A DNA stretch of 9,633 bases, taken from contig CAIOSU010000406.1 of NCBI GenBank assembly GCA_903861055.1, positions 1 through 9,633 of the forward strand. The letters are read 5' to 3'. The position numbers and the translations under genes are program-made. The stretch's first letter is position 1. Each line of letters begins with the position of its first letter. Below are positions 1 to 6,561 of this stretch, one piece after another. The stretch comes from an uncultured bacterium (lineage in GTDB: Bacteria > Bacteroidota > Bacteroidia > Chitinophagales > CAIOSU01). The notes below the pieces were generated by a model, which was not told where the DNA came from, did no database searches, and saw nothing but the letters and a program-made list of their open reading frames with translations.

Positions 1-112
1 AAATTGTGGAAAAAGAAGAGTTTTTATTAATTACAAATATTTTTAAACTAACCCGAATTTATAGCCGTAATATTATAATTTTTCTCCCAGGACCAATGTA
101 ATACGCCCCTCC

Positions 113-120
113 CATATTTG
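113..120 (+). promoter_or_regulatory. Candidate -7 element of the methyltransferase gene
   Basis: CATATTTG matches the Bacteroidota -7 consensus TAnnTTTG at all but its first base and ends only 5 bases before the ATG at 126. No TTTG is found 19 bases further upstream. If used, transcription would begin at or beside the start codon, giving an almost leaderless mRNA. The rest of 1-125 is AT-rich and shows no gene. Confidence 0.35.
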
Positions 121-125
121 ACCCC

Positions 126-869
126 ATGGAATTCAAAGACCACTTCTCAACACAGGCTGCAGATTATGCACGCTACCGGCCCGATTACCCCCAGGAGCTT
201 TACGATTTTATACTGTTGAATGTGCATAGTAGCGATGCCGCTTGGGACTGTGGCACTGGCAACGGACAAGTAGCCGTAGAGTTGGCAAATTATTTTGAGG
301 ATGTAATGGCCACCGACCCTAGCGCTAACCAGATTGCCAATGCCATGCAGGTGGAGAACGTGACTTATAGCGTTGCCTCTGCAGAGGCTAGCGGCTTGCC
401 GGGCCAATATTTTGATGTAATAACCGTGGGTCAAGCCATTCATTGGTTCAACTTTGAAGCTTTTTATGCCGAAGTGCACCGCGTTGCAAAACCAGGAGCC
501 ATGCTTATAGCTTGGGGCTATGGACTTACTACCATTAACCCCGCAGTAGATGAGGTGGTAAACGATTTCTATTATAACATTGTTGGAGCATATTGGCCCT
601 CTGAGCGCAATTACTTAGATGAGGAGTACCGCAAAATACCGTTCCCTTTTAAGCAAGTTGCAGTGCCCCAATTGAAAATGCAGCAACAGTGGGGTTTGAA
701 CGATTTGGTGGGTTATTTAAGCACTTGGTCGAGCGTACAGGCATATATAAAAGCTCATGCCGTTAATCCATTACAGGCCCTTTACCCGAAGTTGGCAGCG
801 GCTTGGGGCGACAAAGAAAGCATTAAAACCATCAATTGGCCTTTGTATGTGCTGGCCGGAGTTGTATAG
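126..869 (+). CDS. Class I SAM-dependent methyltransferase
   Basis: This 247-residue protein should transfer a methyl group from S-adenosylmethionine in the cytoplasm; its acceptor is unknown. Seen: motif I is DCGTGNGQ at residues 41-48, the acidic residue ending strand 2 is D64 (ATDPS), a motif II-like SAEASGLP lies at 85-92, and the strand-4 segment FDVITVGQAIHWF spans 96-108. The N-terminus (FSTQAADYARYRPDYP, 7-22) is typical of the Tam/UbiE-like group of about 250 residues. The C-terminal half is the variable substrate-binding part and looks complete, so this is a whole gene. The ATG is forced: an in-frame TAA lies at 99-101 and no other ATG follows before 126. The gene stands alone; the next gene starts 111 bases downstream. 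Family assignment is firm, while any named substrate (for example trans-aconitate) would be a guess. Confidence 0.9.
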   Translation: MEFKDHFSTQAADYARYRPDYPQELYDFILLNVHSSDAAWDCGTGNGQVAVELANYFEDVMATDPSANQIANAMQVENVTYSVASAEASGLPGQYFDVITVGQAIHWFNFEAFYAEVHRVAKPGAMLIAWGYGLTTINPAVDEVVNDFYYNIVGAYWPSERNYLDEEYRKIPFPFKQVAVPQLKMQQQWGLNDLVGYLSTWSSVQAYIKAHAVNPLQALYPKLAAAWGDKESIKTINWPLYVLAGVV

Positions 870-950
870 CATAGTTTACAGACTTAGATAGCGTTTTAAT
901 GTAGTTCACATAAACTTCTTTGATTTGTTAGGTGTAAATGCCTAGTTCTG

Positions 951-958
951 TATCTTAG
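951..958 (+). promoter_or_regulatory. Weak candidate -7 element of the repeat-protein gene
   Basis: TATCTTAG resembles TAnnTTTG with one mismatch. A TTTG lies at 924-927, but the spacing is 23 bases rather than the usual 19 or so. The site would give a leader of roughly 20 bases before the ATG at 981. This is suggestive only; the rest of the 870-980 gap holds nothing recognisable. Confidence 0.25.
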
Positions 959-980
959 ATGCGTACAAAGCCGAACCATC

Positions 981-2081
981 ATGATTGACACTAAGTATTA
1001 TGCACCTATCTCCGATGAATCAACAGTCTTGGTTTCGGAAGAGATGCTGAAAAATTTCAGTGTTACGCGTCAAAAGTTGTTTATTGATTTGGTATCGCAT
1101 TTTTACCCGCTCACGGCCGAAATGCTTAACAGCCATGCTGATAGATGGAATTGGGATGCCGTTAGTGCCAATAAATTTATCACTTGGACACCGGAGTTGA
1201 TTGAGGAGTTTGCTGACCATTGGAACTGGAATATACTGAGTAGTAACTATAATTTGCCTTGGAGCGAAGAGCTATTGGTAAAATACTATGAAGATTGGAA
1301 CCCATTGGCCATCAGTTTAAATGCAAAGCTGCCATGGAATGGAGAGTTTATTGATAGGCACACCGACTATTGGGCATGGGACCAATTGAGCATTAATGCT
1401 GGGTTGCCTTGGAGCGCCGAATTTATTGAGCGCTGTTTGGGGCTTTGGAACCCTGAGTTTTTAAGCATGAACGAGCATATTCCGTGGACGGTAGAGTTGA
1501 TTGAACAGCTAGAGGATGTGCTGGAGTGGCAAACGTTAAGTGCTAACGAAAGTTTGCCTTGGACTGCGGAGTTTATTGAGAAATACAAAGAGCAGATTGA
1601 ATGGCCCGCGCTATCGGCAAACGGAGGTTTGCCTTGGAATGTGCAGTTGCTTGAAAAGTATGCAGAAGATATTGACCTGTACTTCTTGAGTTCGAATATT
1701 GGTTTTCTATGGACCCAAGAGTTTATTAATGCTAACTATGAGCATTGGAACTGGGAAGGTATGAGCCGCAATTTGGGTTTGCCTTGGACGGTGGACCTAA
1801 TTGAGCAGCATAAAAACGATTGGGAGTGGGGCGAATTTGGCTTGAGCAGTAACTACGCCTTGCCCTGGAGTGCCAGCTTAATTGACCGATATGCCAAGAA
1901 GTGGGATTTTAGCGGCACCCACGGCTTATGTAGTAATGTGGATATACCATGGAGTGTAGAGTTGATAGAAAAGTATTGGAAACAATGGGATCCGAAACGG
2001 CTGGGTGAGAATGGCGGTATATGGCAAAAAATGTTTGAGGGCCGAGTAACCCAGGAAATGATAACAGACTTGTTGAAATAA
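981..2081 (+). CDS. Tandem 25-residue-repeat protein of unknown function
   Basis: I do not recognise a named function for this 366-residue protein. After about 41 unique residues it consists of roughly twelve copies of a 25-residue unit, approximately LPW[ST]xELIExYxxxWxWxxLSxNxx. The anchor tryptophans fall at residues 69, 94, 119, 144, 169, 194, 219, 244, 269, 296 and 324: eight exact 25-residue steps, then 27 and 28. Each unit looks like one amphipathic helix (ELIEKY...W) plus a turn (LSxNxxLPW), which suggests a solenoid-like scaffold or binding surface; that fold is inference. A degenerate unit begins near residue 42, and the last 20 residues (347-366) form a capping segment. There is no signal peptide, membrane helix or catalytic motif, so it is probably cytoplasmic. 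It converges with the response regulator, with no sign of a shared operon. Similar Trp-rich repeats occur in hypothetical proteins of Bacteroidota, as far as I recall. Confidence 0.85.
   Translation: MIDTKYYAPISDESTVLVSEEMLKNFSVTRQKLFIDLVSHFYPLTAEMLNSHADRWNWDAVSANKFITWTPELIEEFADHWNWNILSSNYNLPWSEELLVKYYEDWNPLAISLNAKLPWNGEFIDRHTDYWAWDQLSINAGLPWSAEFIERCLGLWNPEFLSMNEHIPWTVELIEQLEDVLEWQTLSANESLPWTAEFIEKYKEQIEWPALSANGGLPWNVQLLEKYAEDIDLYFLSSNIGFLWTQEFINANYEHWNWEGMSRNLGLPWTVDLIEQHKNDWEWGEFGLSSNYALPWSASLIDRYAKKWDFSGTHGLCSNVDIPWSVELIEKYWKQWDPKRLGENGGIWQKMFEGRVTQEMITDLLK
1104..2018 (+). repeat. 75-bp coding tandem repeat (12 units)
   Basis: Twelve units of 75 bases (two late ones of 81 and 84) encode the 25-residue repeat. 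The best-conserved DNA core is around TTGCCTTGGA followed by a GAG/GAA-TTTATTGAG segment. Units differ widely at the DNA level but keep the protein anchors (P-W, E-[LF]-I-E, W, L-S-x-N), which points to old duplications under protein-level selection rather than a recent expansion. Confidence 0.85.
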
Positions 2082-2108
2082 AAAAAACCACGGCGCAAGG
2101 CCGTGGTT
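2081..2108 (-). terminator. Intrinsic terminator of the response regulator gene
   Basis: A perfect 9-bp stem (AACCACGGC at 2086-2094 with GCCGTGGTT at 2100-2108) encloses a 5-base loop. Read on the minus strand it is followed directly by a T run, the complement of the A run at 2081-2087. It therefore ends transcription of the minus-strand gene whose stop lies 43 bases upstream. On the plus strand no T run follows, so it serves the convergent repeat-protein gene at best weakly. Confidence 0.85.
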
Positions 2109-2150
2109 AGTGCAGGAAAGTTAGTTGTTGTATATGCCTAAAGTAGCAAA

Positions 2151-2594
2151 TTATTTTAAGCCAGGCAACTTCACCAAGTTTATCCAGAAGTCGACAACGA
2201 ACTTTATTATTTCTAGGAACTCTTCAAACTTCACCGGTTTTACGATATAGCAATTGGCGTAGTTTTCGTAGCTGATACGAATATCGCGGTCAGATTTTGA
2301 GGTAGTAAGCACAATTACTGGAATCGTTTTTAGCTGAGGGTCGTTTTTTACTACCTCCAGCACCTCGCGCCCATCTTTACGGGGCAAGTTAAGGTCAAGC
2401 ATAATCAAATCTGGCCTTACCGCGTTTTGATAAATGCCTCTTTTGAAAAGATAATCCAGTGCTTCTTCCCCGTCTCGTACAACATTTATATTGTCTCGGA
2501 AGTCGATTTCCTCAAAAGCTTCTTTGGTGAGCAATACGTCACCCGAGTTGTCTTCGATAAGCAAAATCTCAACCGGACGTTCTTTCTGTATCAT
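2151..2594 (-). CDS. Stand-alone response regulator (CheY/Rcp1-like receiver)
   Basis: This 147-residue protein is a single receiver domain with no output domain. It should accept a phosphoryl group from a histidine kinase and act by binding a partner protein. Seen: the acidic pair E14-D15 (LLIEDN), phosphoacceptor D67 (PDLIMLDLNLP), the switch threonine in VLTTS at 95-99, and the conserved lysine K119 (VKP). The insert DYLFKRGIYQ at 47-56 and the KDG after D67 are typical of the Rcp1 group that pairs with phytochrome or PAS-type kinases. No kinase lies in the window, so its partner is encoded elsewhere. It has its own promoter and terminator and is probably monocistronic. The ATG at 2594 sits about 20 bases downstream of the predicted -7 element, which supports this start. 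Confidence 0.93.
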   Translation of the reverse strand: MIQKERPVEILLIEDNSGDVLLTKEAFEEIDFRDNINVVRDGEEALDYLFKRGIYQNAVRPDLIMLDLNLPRKDGREVLEVVKNDPQLKTIPVIVLTTSKSDRDIRISYENYANCYIVKPVKFEEFLEIIKFVVDFWINLVKLPGLK

Positions 2595-2615
2595 GGTAGT
2601 GATTAATTGTGAAAA

Positions 2616-2646
2616 TAAATATACACCAATCTATTGCGTTAGCAAA
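2616..2646 (-). promoter_or_regulatory. Bacteroidota-type promoter of the response regulator gene
   Basis: On the minus strand, TTTG (2643-2646) is followed after exactly 19 bases by TATATTTA (2616-2623), against the consensus TTTG-N19-TAnnTTTG. Only the last base of the -7 element differs. The ATG lies 21 bases downstream of the element, leaving a short leader. This is the best promoter match in the window. Confidence 0.7.
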
Positions 2647-2759
2647 ATTAGACACTCGTTTTTTGGTAACCAAATAAAGATAATCACTATTAGGGAAAGC
2701 TTAGGTGGAAAGACTTAGGGCGAAAATTAATACAATTAATTGCCAAATCTTAACTCGTC

Positions 2760-2784
2760 AATCTAAAATCAACAATCCAAAATC
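2760..2784. repeat. Two short AATCyAAAATC direct repeats
   Basis: AATCTAAAATC (2760-2770) and AATCCAAAATC (2774-2784) are near-identical with a 14-base period, immediately after the stop codon of the permease gene. They resemble short intergenic repeats that I recall from Bacteroidota genomes. No hairpin is formed, so they are not a terminator. Confidence 0.4.
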
Positions 2785-2786
2785 GC

Positions 2787-4025
2787 CTACTCTTCCTTCA
2801 CCAAGTTTCCCATACCAGCAGCCCGGTATGCGGGCACCCATGATGCGATTAAGCTAATGGCAATAACGGTGATGGCAACCAAGGCAAAATCGGCCAACTT
2901 GAGCTTTACAGGCATAGCACTTACCACAAAGGTGCCGCTGCCTGGCATGGGTATTAGTTCAAAATTAATTTGGAGCAAACAGATAATTACTGCCATAGCA
3001 ATACCCACAGCACTAGCCAGCAGCGAGGACAATAATCCCTCGGTTAAGAATATGCGCCGTATAGTGCCCGAATCGGCACCTAATGCTTTCAATACGGCAA
3101 TATCATGTTTCTTTTCGAGTACCAGCATGCTCAATGATCCAATAATATTAAAGGCCGCAATCCCCAATATCAGGCTCAAAATGGCATAAGTAATCCATTT
3201 TTCGGTACGCATTATCTTATATAAAAACTCGTTTTGCTCGTAGCGATCTTTCATTACAAAACCATTGCCCAGTATTGCTTCCAAGTCACGTTTGGCTTTA
3301 TCAACGGTGGTTTTATCAGGGTCTATTTTTATCTCTAAGGCGCTTATTTCTTGGTCGTATTGCAGCAGCTCTTGCATAAAACTCAAAGGCACAAACAAGT
3401 ACTTATTATCAAACTCGGCCTGTATACTAAACGTGCCCGAAGGCAGCACCCGCCCACGGTTGAATGCTTGGTTGGGAATCAATCCGCCGGTTCGGCCACT
3501 GCGGTTGGGCACTAGTACCGACATGTCGCGCAGTTGGTCATTTATATTAATGCCTAGTTTAGCCTCAACACCAGCGCCAGCCACGCAATAGTTTTGCCCC
3601 CCTTGGCGCAAAACAAATGCCCCGCGCACCATGGCACTGTCAATGCCCGTTACTTTACCATACAAGTCGTCAACGCCTTTCACGGTGCCAATAAACTCAT
3701 ACTTGTCATATTTCAGGGCGGCCTTTTCTTCTAGCACCCTGCTTACCATAGCTATGCCTGGCAAATCGAGCAAGGCGGTTTCTTGCTCATCGGATATAGT
3801 AAAGACTTTGCCCTCAATGGGCGCCAACCGAATATCAGGGTTAAAGGAGTTGTACAATGAGATGGTAAGCCCTTCGAAACCATTGAACACCGATAGTACC
3901 AGCACCATAGCCATACTAATAACGGCCATACCCAGCATGGATATGAGGGTAATAACATTGATGGCATTGGTAGATTTTTTGGATACCAGATACCTTGCCG
4001 CAAAAGTAAAGGGCAGCGATCTCAT
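2787..4025 (-). CDS. FtsX/LolC-LolE-type ABC permease (lipoprotein release)
   Basis: This 412-residue inner-membrane protein belongs to the MacB/FtsX superfamily and is most like LolC/LolE, which release lipoproteins from the inner membrane using a separate ATPase (LolD). Seen: one N-terminal membrane helix at about 22-47, a large periplasmic domain at about 48-275, then three helices at about 280-303, 328-352 and 379-399. The segment EKKHDIAVLKALGA (304-317), after the second helix, is the conserved cytoplasmic coupling motif of this family. The N-terminal FAARYLVSKKSTNAINVI is also characteristic. It starts 12 bases after the rbfA stop and is surely cotranscribed with it; I recall this pair as common in Bacteroidota. 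No LolD ATPase lies nearby. LolC/E function is inferred from family membership, and a different substrate is possible. Confidence 0.9.
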   Translation of the reverse strand: MRSLPFTFAARYLVSKKSTNAINVITLISMLGMAVISMAMVLVLSVFNGFEGLTISLYNSFNPDIRLAPIEGKVFTISDEQETALLDLPGIAMVSRVLEEKAALKYDKYEFIGTVKGVDDLYGKVTGIDSAMVRGAFVLRQGGQNYCVAGAGVEAKLGININDQLRDMSVLVPNRSGRTGGLIPNQAFNRGRVLPSGTFSIQAEFDNKYLFVPLSFMQELLQYDQEISALEIKIDPDKTTVDKAKRDLEAILGNGFVMKDRYEQNEFLYKIMRTEKWITYAILSLILGIAAFNIIGSLSMLVLEKKHDIAVLKALGADSGTIRRIFLTEGLLSSLLASAVGIAMAVIICLLQINFELIPMPGSGTFVVSAMPVKLKLADFALVAITVIAISLIASWVPAYRAAGMGNLVKEE

Positions 4026-4037
4026 GCGCAGCAGGGT

Positions 4038-4451
4038 TTAATTGTTGTCCGGGTCGTAGTGGTCGGTATAGTCCTCCAAGTTGGTTTTGATATCCTTTGG
4101 TGGGTCTGATTTCAATAGCTTATCGATACGGAAAACATCCTCCAACGTTTCGTCTAAATAAAACTCCAAGTGCGGTATCATGCGTAGGTTGCTGCGCAAG
4201 CGATTGCCAACATCGCGGCGTATTTCCGATGCATGGGTTTTAAGGCCTTTTATGGCTTTTTGTTTGTCATCTTGCCCCATTACGCTCATATAAAAGCGTG
4301 CCACCAACAAGTCGGGCGTAACTCTTACTCCTGTAATGGTAACAAAGGCCGCACCATAGTAACTGGCTCCGTTGCGCTGCAATATTTGGCTCATTTCGTC
4401 CTGTAAAAGGCCCGCAACCTGCTTCTGTCTTCTGCTTTCTTCTTGTGCCAT
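4038..4451 (-). CDS. rbfA: 30S ribosome-binding factor RbfA
   Basis: RbfA is a KH-fold protein that binds the immature 30S subunit near 16S rRNA helix 1 and aids late maturation, notably in the cold. The 137-residue product has the usual size. Seen: RRQKQVAGLLQDEMSQILQR (7-26) is the N-terminal helix, VTITGVRVTPDLLVARFYMS (37-56) the first strands, and LRMIPHLEFYLDETLED (89-105) the family hallmark (LRxxPxLxFxxDxxxE). An acidic tail of about 25 residues follows. The start at 4451 (MAQEES) is preferred because homologues begin just before this helix; an in-frame ATG at 4460 would add three residues (MYV). The gene begins a two-gene operon with the permease. Its upstream gap is shared with the divergent ABC exporter. 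Confidence 0.93.
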   Translation of the reverse strand: MAQEESRRQKQVAGLLQDEMSQILQRNGASYYGAAFVTITGVRVTPDLLVARFYMSVMGQDDKQKAIKGLKTHASEIRRDVGNRLRSNLRMIPHLEFYLDETLEDVFRIDKLLKSDPPKDIKTNLEDYTDHYDPDNN

Positions 4452-4554
4452 AACATACAATAATTAACTGCCCACCTTTGCACAAACTATAACATTGTGC
4501 TCCACAATGAAGGGGTAAGGTACGGCGTTATCAAAAACTACCACAAGATAGTGA

Positions 4555-4562
4555 TATATTTG
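4555..4562 (+). promoter_or_regulatory. Candidate -7 element of the ABC exporter gene
   Basis: TATATTTG is an exact match to TAnnTTTG and ends 7 bases before the ATG at 4570. No TTTG lies 19 bases upstream. If used, the transcript would be almost leaderless. A second candidate, CACCTTTG at 4473-4480 (one mismatch), would give a leader of about 85 bases; the sequence does not decide between them. Confidence 0.4.
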
Positions 4563-4569
4563 TTCTCCT

Positions 4570-6420
4570 ATGGGCGGATTCCTTCGCATACTCGCATACT
4601 TAAAGCGTTACAAAACGCTCACGCTCCTCAATGTGGTTTTCAATGTGCTTACGGTTATATTCGGGCTGTTTAGTGTAGCTATGCTTATTCCGTTTCTCTC
4701 GCTCTTGTTTGAGACTGACACTACGGAAATGGCAGTTGCCCCGCCAATACCCGAGTTTAAATTCTCGATAGATTATTTGGTGGGTTTGGGTAAACACCAT
4801 TTTGTACAATACATTATTCAAAATGGGAAGTTTGCCACTTTAGGTTTGGTTTGTGTAGTAATTATTGTAGTGTTCTTATTGAAAAACTTGTTCCGTTATT
4901 TGGCACAGTTTGTAATGGCTCCGCTGCGCAACGGTGTGGTGCTAGATATTCGCAATCGAGTTTATCAAAAAGTAACTAGCTTGCCGTTATCCTTCTTCAG
5001 TAAAGAACGTCGAGGCGATTTGATGGCCCGCATGACCCAAGATGTGCAAGAGGTGGAGTATGGCATTATTGCCACTCTCGAGACCATGATAGTAGAACCG
5101 GTTACTATTATCCTATCGTTGGGTGTCATGTTTTATCTTAGCCCGCAGCTTACCATGTTTGTGCTCATCATGATACTGATAACGGCCCTTATTATTGGTC
5201 GTATTGGTAAGAGCTTGAAACGCGCCAGCAAAAAAGGCCAAGCCAAAATGGGCGAACTGGTTTCTTTGATTGACGAGACTTTGCTCGGATTGAAAATAAT
5301 GAAAGCCTTTACCGCCGAAAAACGCCTAGAGGCAAGATTTGATAAAGAGAATCGCGCCTACATGGACATTATGAACCGTATGCTGCGGCGCAAGTTTGCT
5401 TCATCGCCACTTACCGAGTTTTTAGCCATCGTTATTTTGGTAATTGTGCTTTGGTACGGTGGTAAAATGGTGCTGGCACCTGATGGTGTGACGGCTAAAA
5501 TTTTACCCGAGGTGTTTATTGGTTTCATGGTTATCTTTTCGCAACTGATACCACCTGCCAAGAATTTCTCATCGGCATATTATAATATACAAAAGGGCCT
5601 TGCCTCGCTAGAGCGTATTGAAACTATTTTGGATGCCACCAGCGAAGTAACAGATAGCCCTGATGCCAAATCGATAGAGCGCTTTGAGCATCAGATTGAG
5701 TTCAAAAACGTATCGTTTGCTTATTATAATTTTGATAACCACCCCGTGTTGCAGAGCATTAATGTGGTAATCAAAAAAGGTAAGATGCTGGCCTTAGTGG
5801 GCTCATCGGGCAGCGGCAAAACCACCTTTGCCGACATGTTGCCCCGCTTTTATGATGCATTGAAGGGCGGTATATTGATTGATGGCGTGGATACCCGCGA
5901 CTATAAACTACGCGAGCTGCGTAAATTGATGGGTATAGTTACGCAAGAGCCGGTGCTGTTCAACGACAGCGTACATAACAACATTACCTTTGGCATGGAT
6001 GGCGACGTGCCTCGCGAGGAGGTGATACGCGCGGCCAAAATTGCCAATGCTCATGAGTTTATCGACCGACTGGAGCATGGCTACGATACCAACATTGGCG
6101 ACCGTGGCACCAAGCTCAGTGGTGGCGAGCGCCAACGCCTTACCATTGCCCGTGCCGTGCTTAGCGACCCGCCGATTTTGATTCTGGACGAGGCTACTTC
6201 TTCGTTGGATACCAAATCGGAGAAACTGGTGCAAGAAGCCATTTATAAGCTCATGGAGAACCGCACCACCATTGTAATTGCCCACCGCTTAAGCACCATA
6301 CAATATGCCGACGAAATACTGGTAATGCAAAGCGGCGAAATTATTGAGCGCGGCAACCACATTAGCCTAATGGCTAAAGGTGGCGCCTATAAGAAGTTGG
6401 TGGATTTGCAGGCGTTTTGA
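4570..6420 (+). CDS. MsbA-like ABC exporter (fused membrane and ATPase domains)
   Basis: This 616-residue half-transporter should dimerise in the inner membrane and use ATP to export a hydrophobic substrate; lipid A core (as MsbA) is the usual guess. Seen: membrane helices at about 17-49, 88-110, 166-190, 191-213, 281-298 and 312-335, followed by the ATPase. Motifs in the ATPase are Walker A GSSGSGKT (411-418), Q-loop Q459, signature LSGGE (516-520), Walker B ILILDE (536-541) with catalytic E541, D-loop SSLD (544-547) and H-loop H572. All are intact. The loop between helices 1 and 2 (about 50-87) is longer than in E. coli MsbA. The ATG is well fixed: an in-frame stop lies at 4552-4554 and the N-terminal helix matches the family. 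It is transcribed divergently from rbfA and converges with the lipoprotein gene. Which substrate it carries cannot be told from the sequence. Confidence 0.93.
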   Translation: MGGFLRILAYLKRYKTLTLLNVVFNVLTVIFGLFSVAMLIPFLSLLFETDTTEMAVAPPIPEFKFSIDYLVGLGKHHFVQYIIQNGKFATLGLVCVVIIVVFLLKNLFRYLAQFVMAPLRNGVVLDIRNRVYQKVTSLPLSFFSKERRGDLMARMTQDVQEVEYGIIATLETMIVEPVTIILSLGVMFYLSPQLTMFVLIMILITALIIGRIGKSLKRASKKGQAKMGELVSLIDETLLGLKIMKAFTAEKRLEARFDKENRAYMDIMNRMLRRKFASSPLTEFLAIVILVIVLWYGGKMVLAPDGVTAKILPEVFIGFMVIFSQLIPPAKNFSSAYYNIQKGLASLERIETILDATSEVTDSPDAKSIERFEHQIEFKNVSFAYYNFDNHPVLQSINVVIKKGKMLALVGSSGSGKTTFADMLPRFYDALKGGILIDGVDTRDYKLRELRKLMGIVTQEPVLFNDSVHNNITFGMDGDVPREEVIRAAKIANAHEFIDRLEHGYDTNIGDRGTKLSGGERQRLTIARAVLSDPPILILDEATSSLDTKSEKLVQEAIYKLMENRTTIVIAHRLSTIQYADEILVMQSGEIIERGNHISLMAKGGAYKKLVDLQAF

Positions 6421-6425
6421 TGTTG

Positions 6426-6456
6426 GTTGCGAGTTCCGAGTTACGGGTTTCGAGTT
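6426..6456 (+). repeat. GTTnCGR heptamer array, forward copy
   Basis: Four consecutive 7-base units, GTTGCGA, GTTCCGA, GTTACGG and GTTTCGA, then a final GTT. It begins 6 bases after the stop of the ABC exporter. A related array lies in opposite orientation at 7860-7883, so the two flank the lipoprotein gene as inverted copies. Confidence 0.7.
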
Positions 6457-6478
6457 GGCTGAAATCAATTTTGTTATC

Positions 6479-6506
6479 TCGTCCTTCGTCTTTTTGACGA
6501 GGACGA
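6479..6506. repeat. Hairpin between the convergent exporter and lipoprotein genes
   Basis: TCGTCC-T-TCGTC (6479-6490) pairs with GACGA-GGACGA (6496-6506), giving 11 base pairs with one bulged T and a TTTTT loop. No T run follows on either strand, so a classic intrinsic terminator is doubtful, though the stem could still slow or end transcription from both sides. It may be part of a dispersed intergenic repeat together with the next hairpin. Confidence 0.6.
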
Positions 6507-6516
6507 AACGGACAGT

Positions 6517-6530
6517 GCGTCTCCAGACGC
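6517..6530. repeat. Short GCGTCT/AGACGC palindrome
   Basis: GCGTCT and AGACGC form a perfect inverted repeat around CC, 10 bases after the larger hairpin. The pair of hairpins in a convergent gap looks like a REP-type intergenic element. Copy number cannot be assessed from one window. Confidence 0.5.
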
Positions 6531-6561
6531 TCGTAATACTTTGATTGAGAATGTCTACTCC

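Noticed and set aside
1104..2018. 75-bp periodicity as a CRISPR array or non-coding satellite
   Set aside because: The period is a multiple of three, lies wholly inside one long frame, and conservation follows protein anchors rather than DNA identity.
2081..2108. Terminator for the plus-strand repeat-protein gene
   Set aside because: No T run follows the stem on the plus strand; the T run lies on the minus-strand side only.
3631..4041. Plus-strand open frame of 136 codons opposite the permease
   Set aside because: It overlaps a clear permease N-terminal domain and is low-complexity, serine-rich shadow sequence.
4452..4490. Promoter for rbfA (TAGTTTG on the minus strand at 4483-4489)
   Set aside because: The element has one base too few between TA and TTTG, and no TTTG lies at the expected distance, so it is too weak to list.
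5908..6285. Minus-strand open frame of 125 codons inside the ABC exporter
   Set aside because: It mirrors the highly conserved ATPase motifs on the other strand and shows no protein features of its own.
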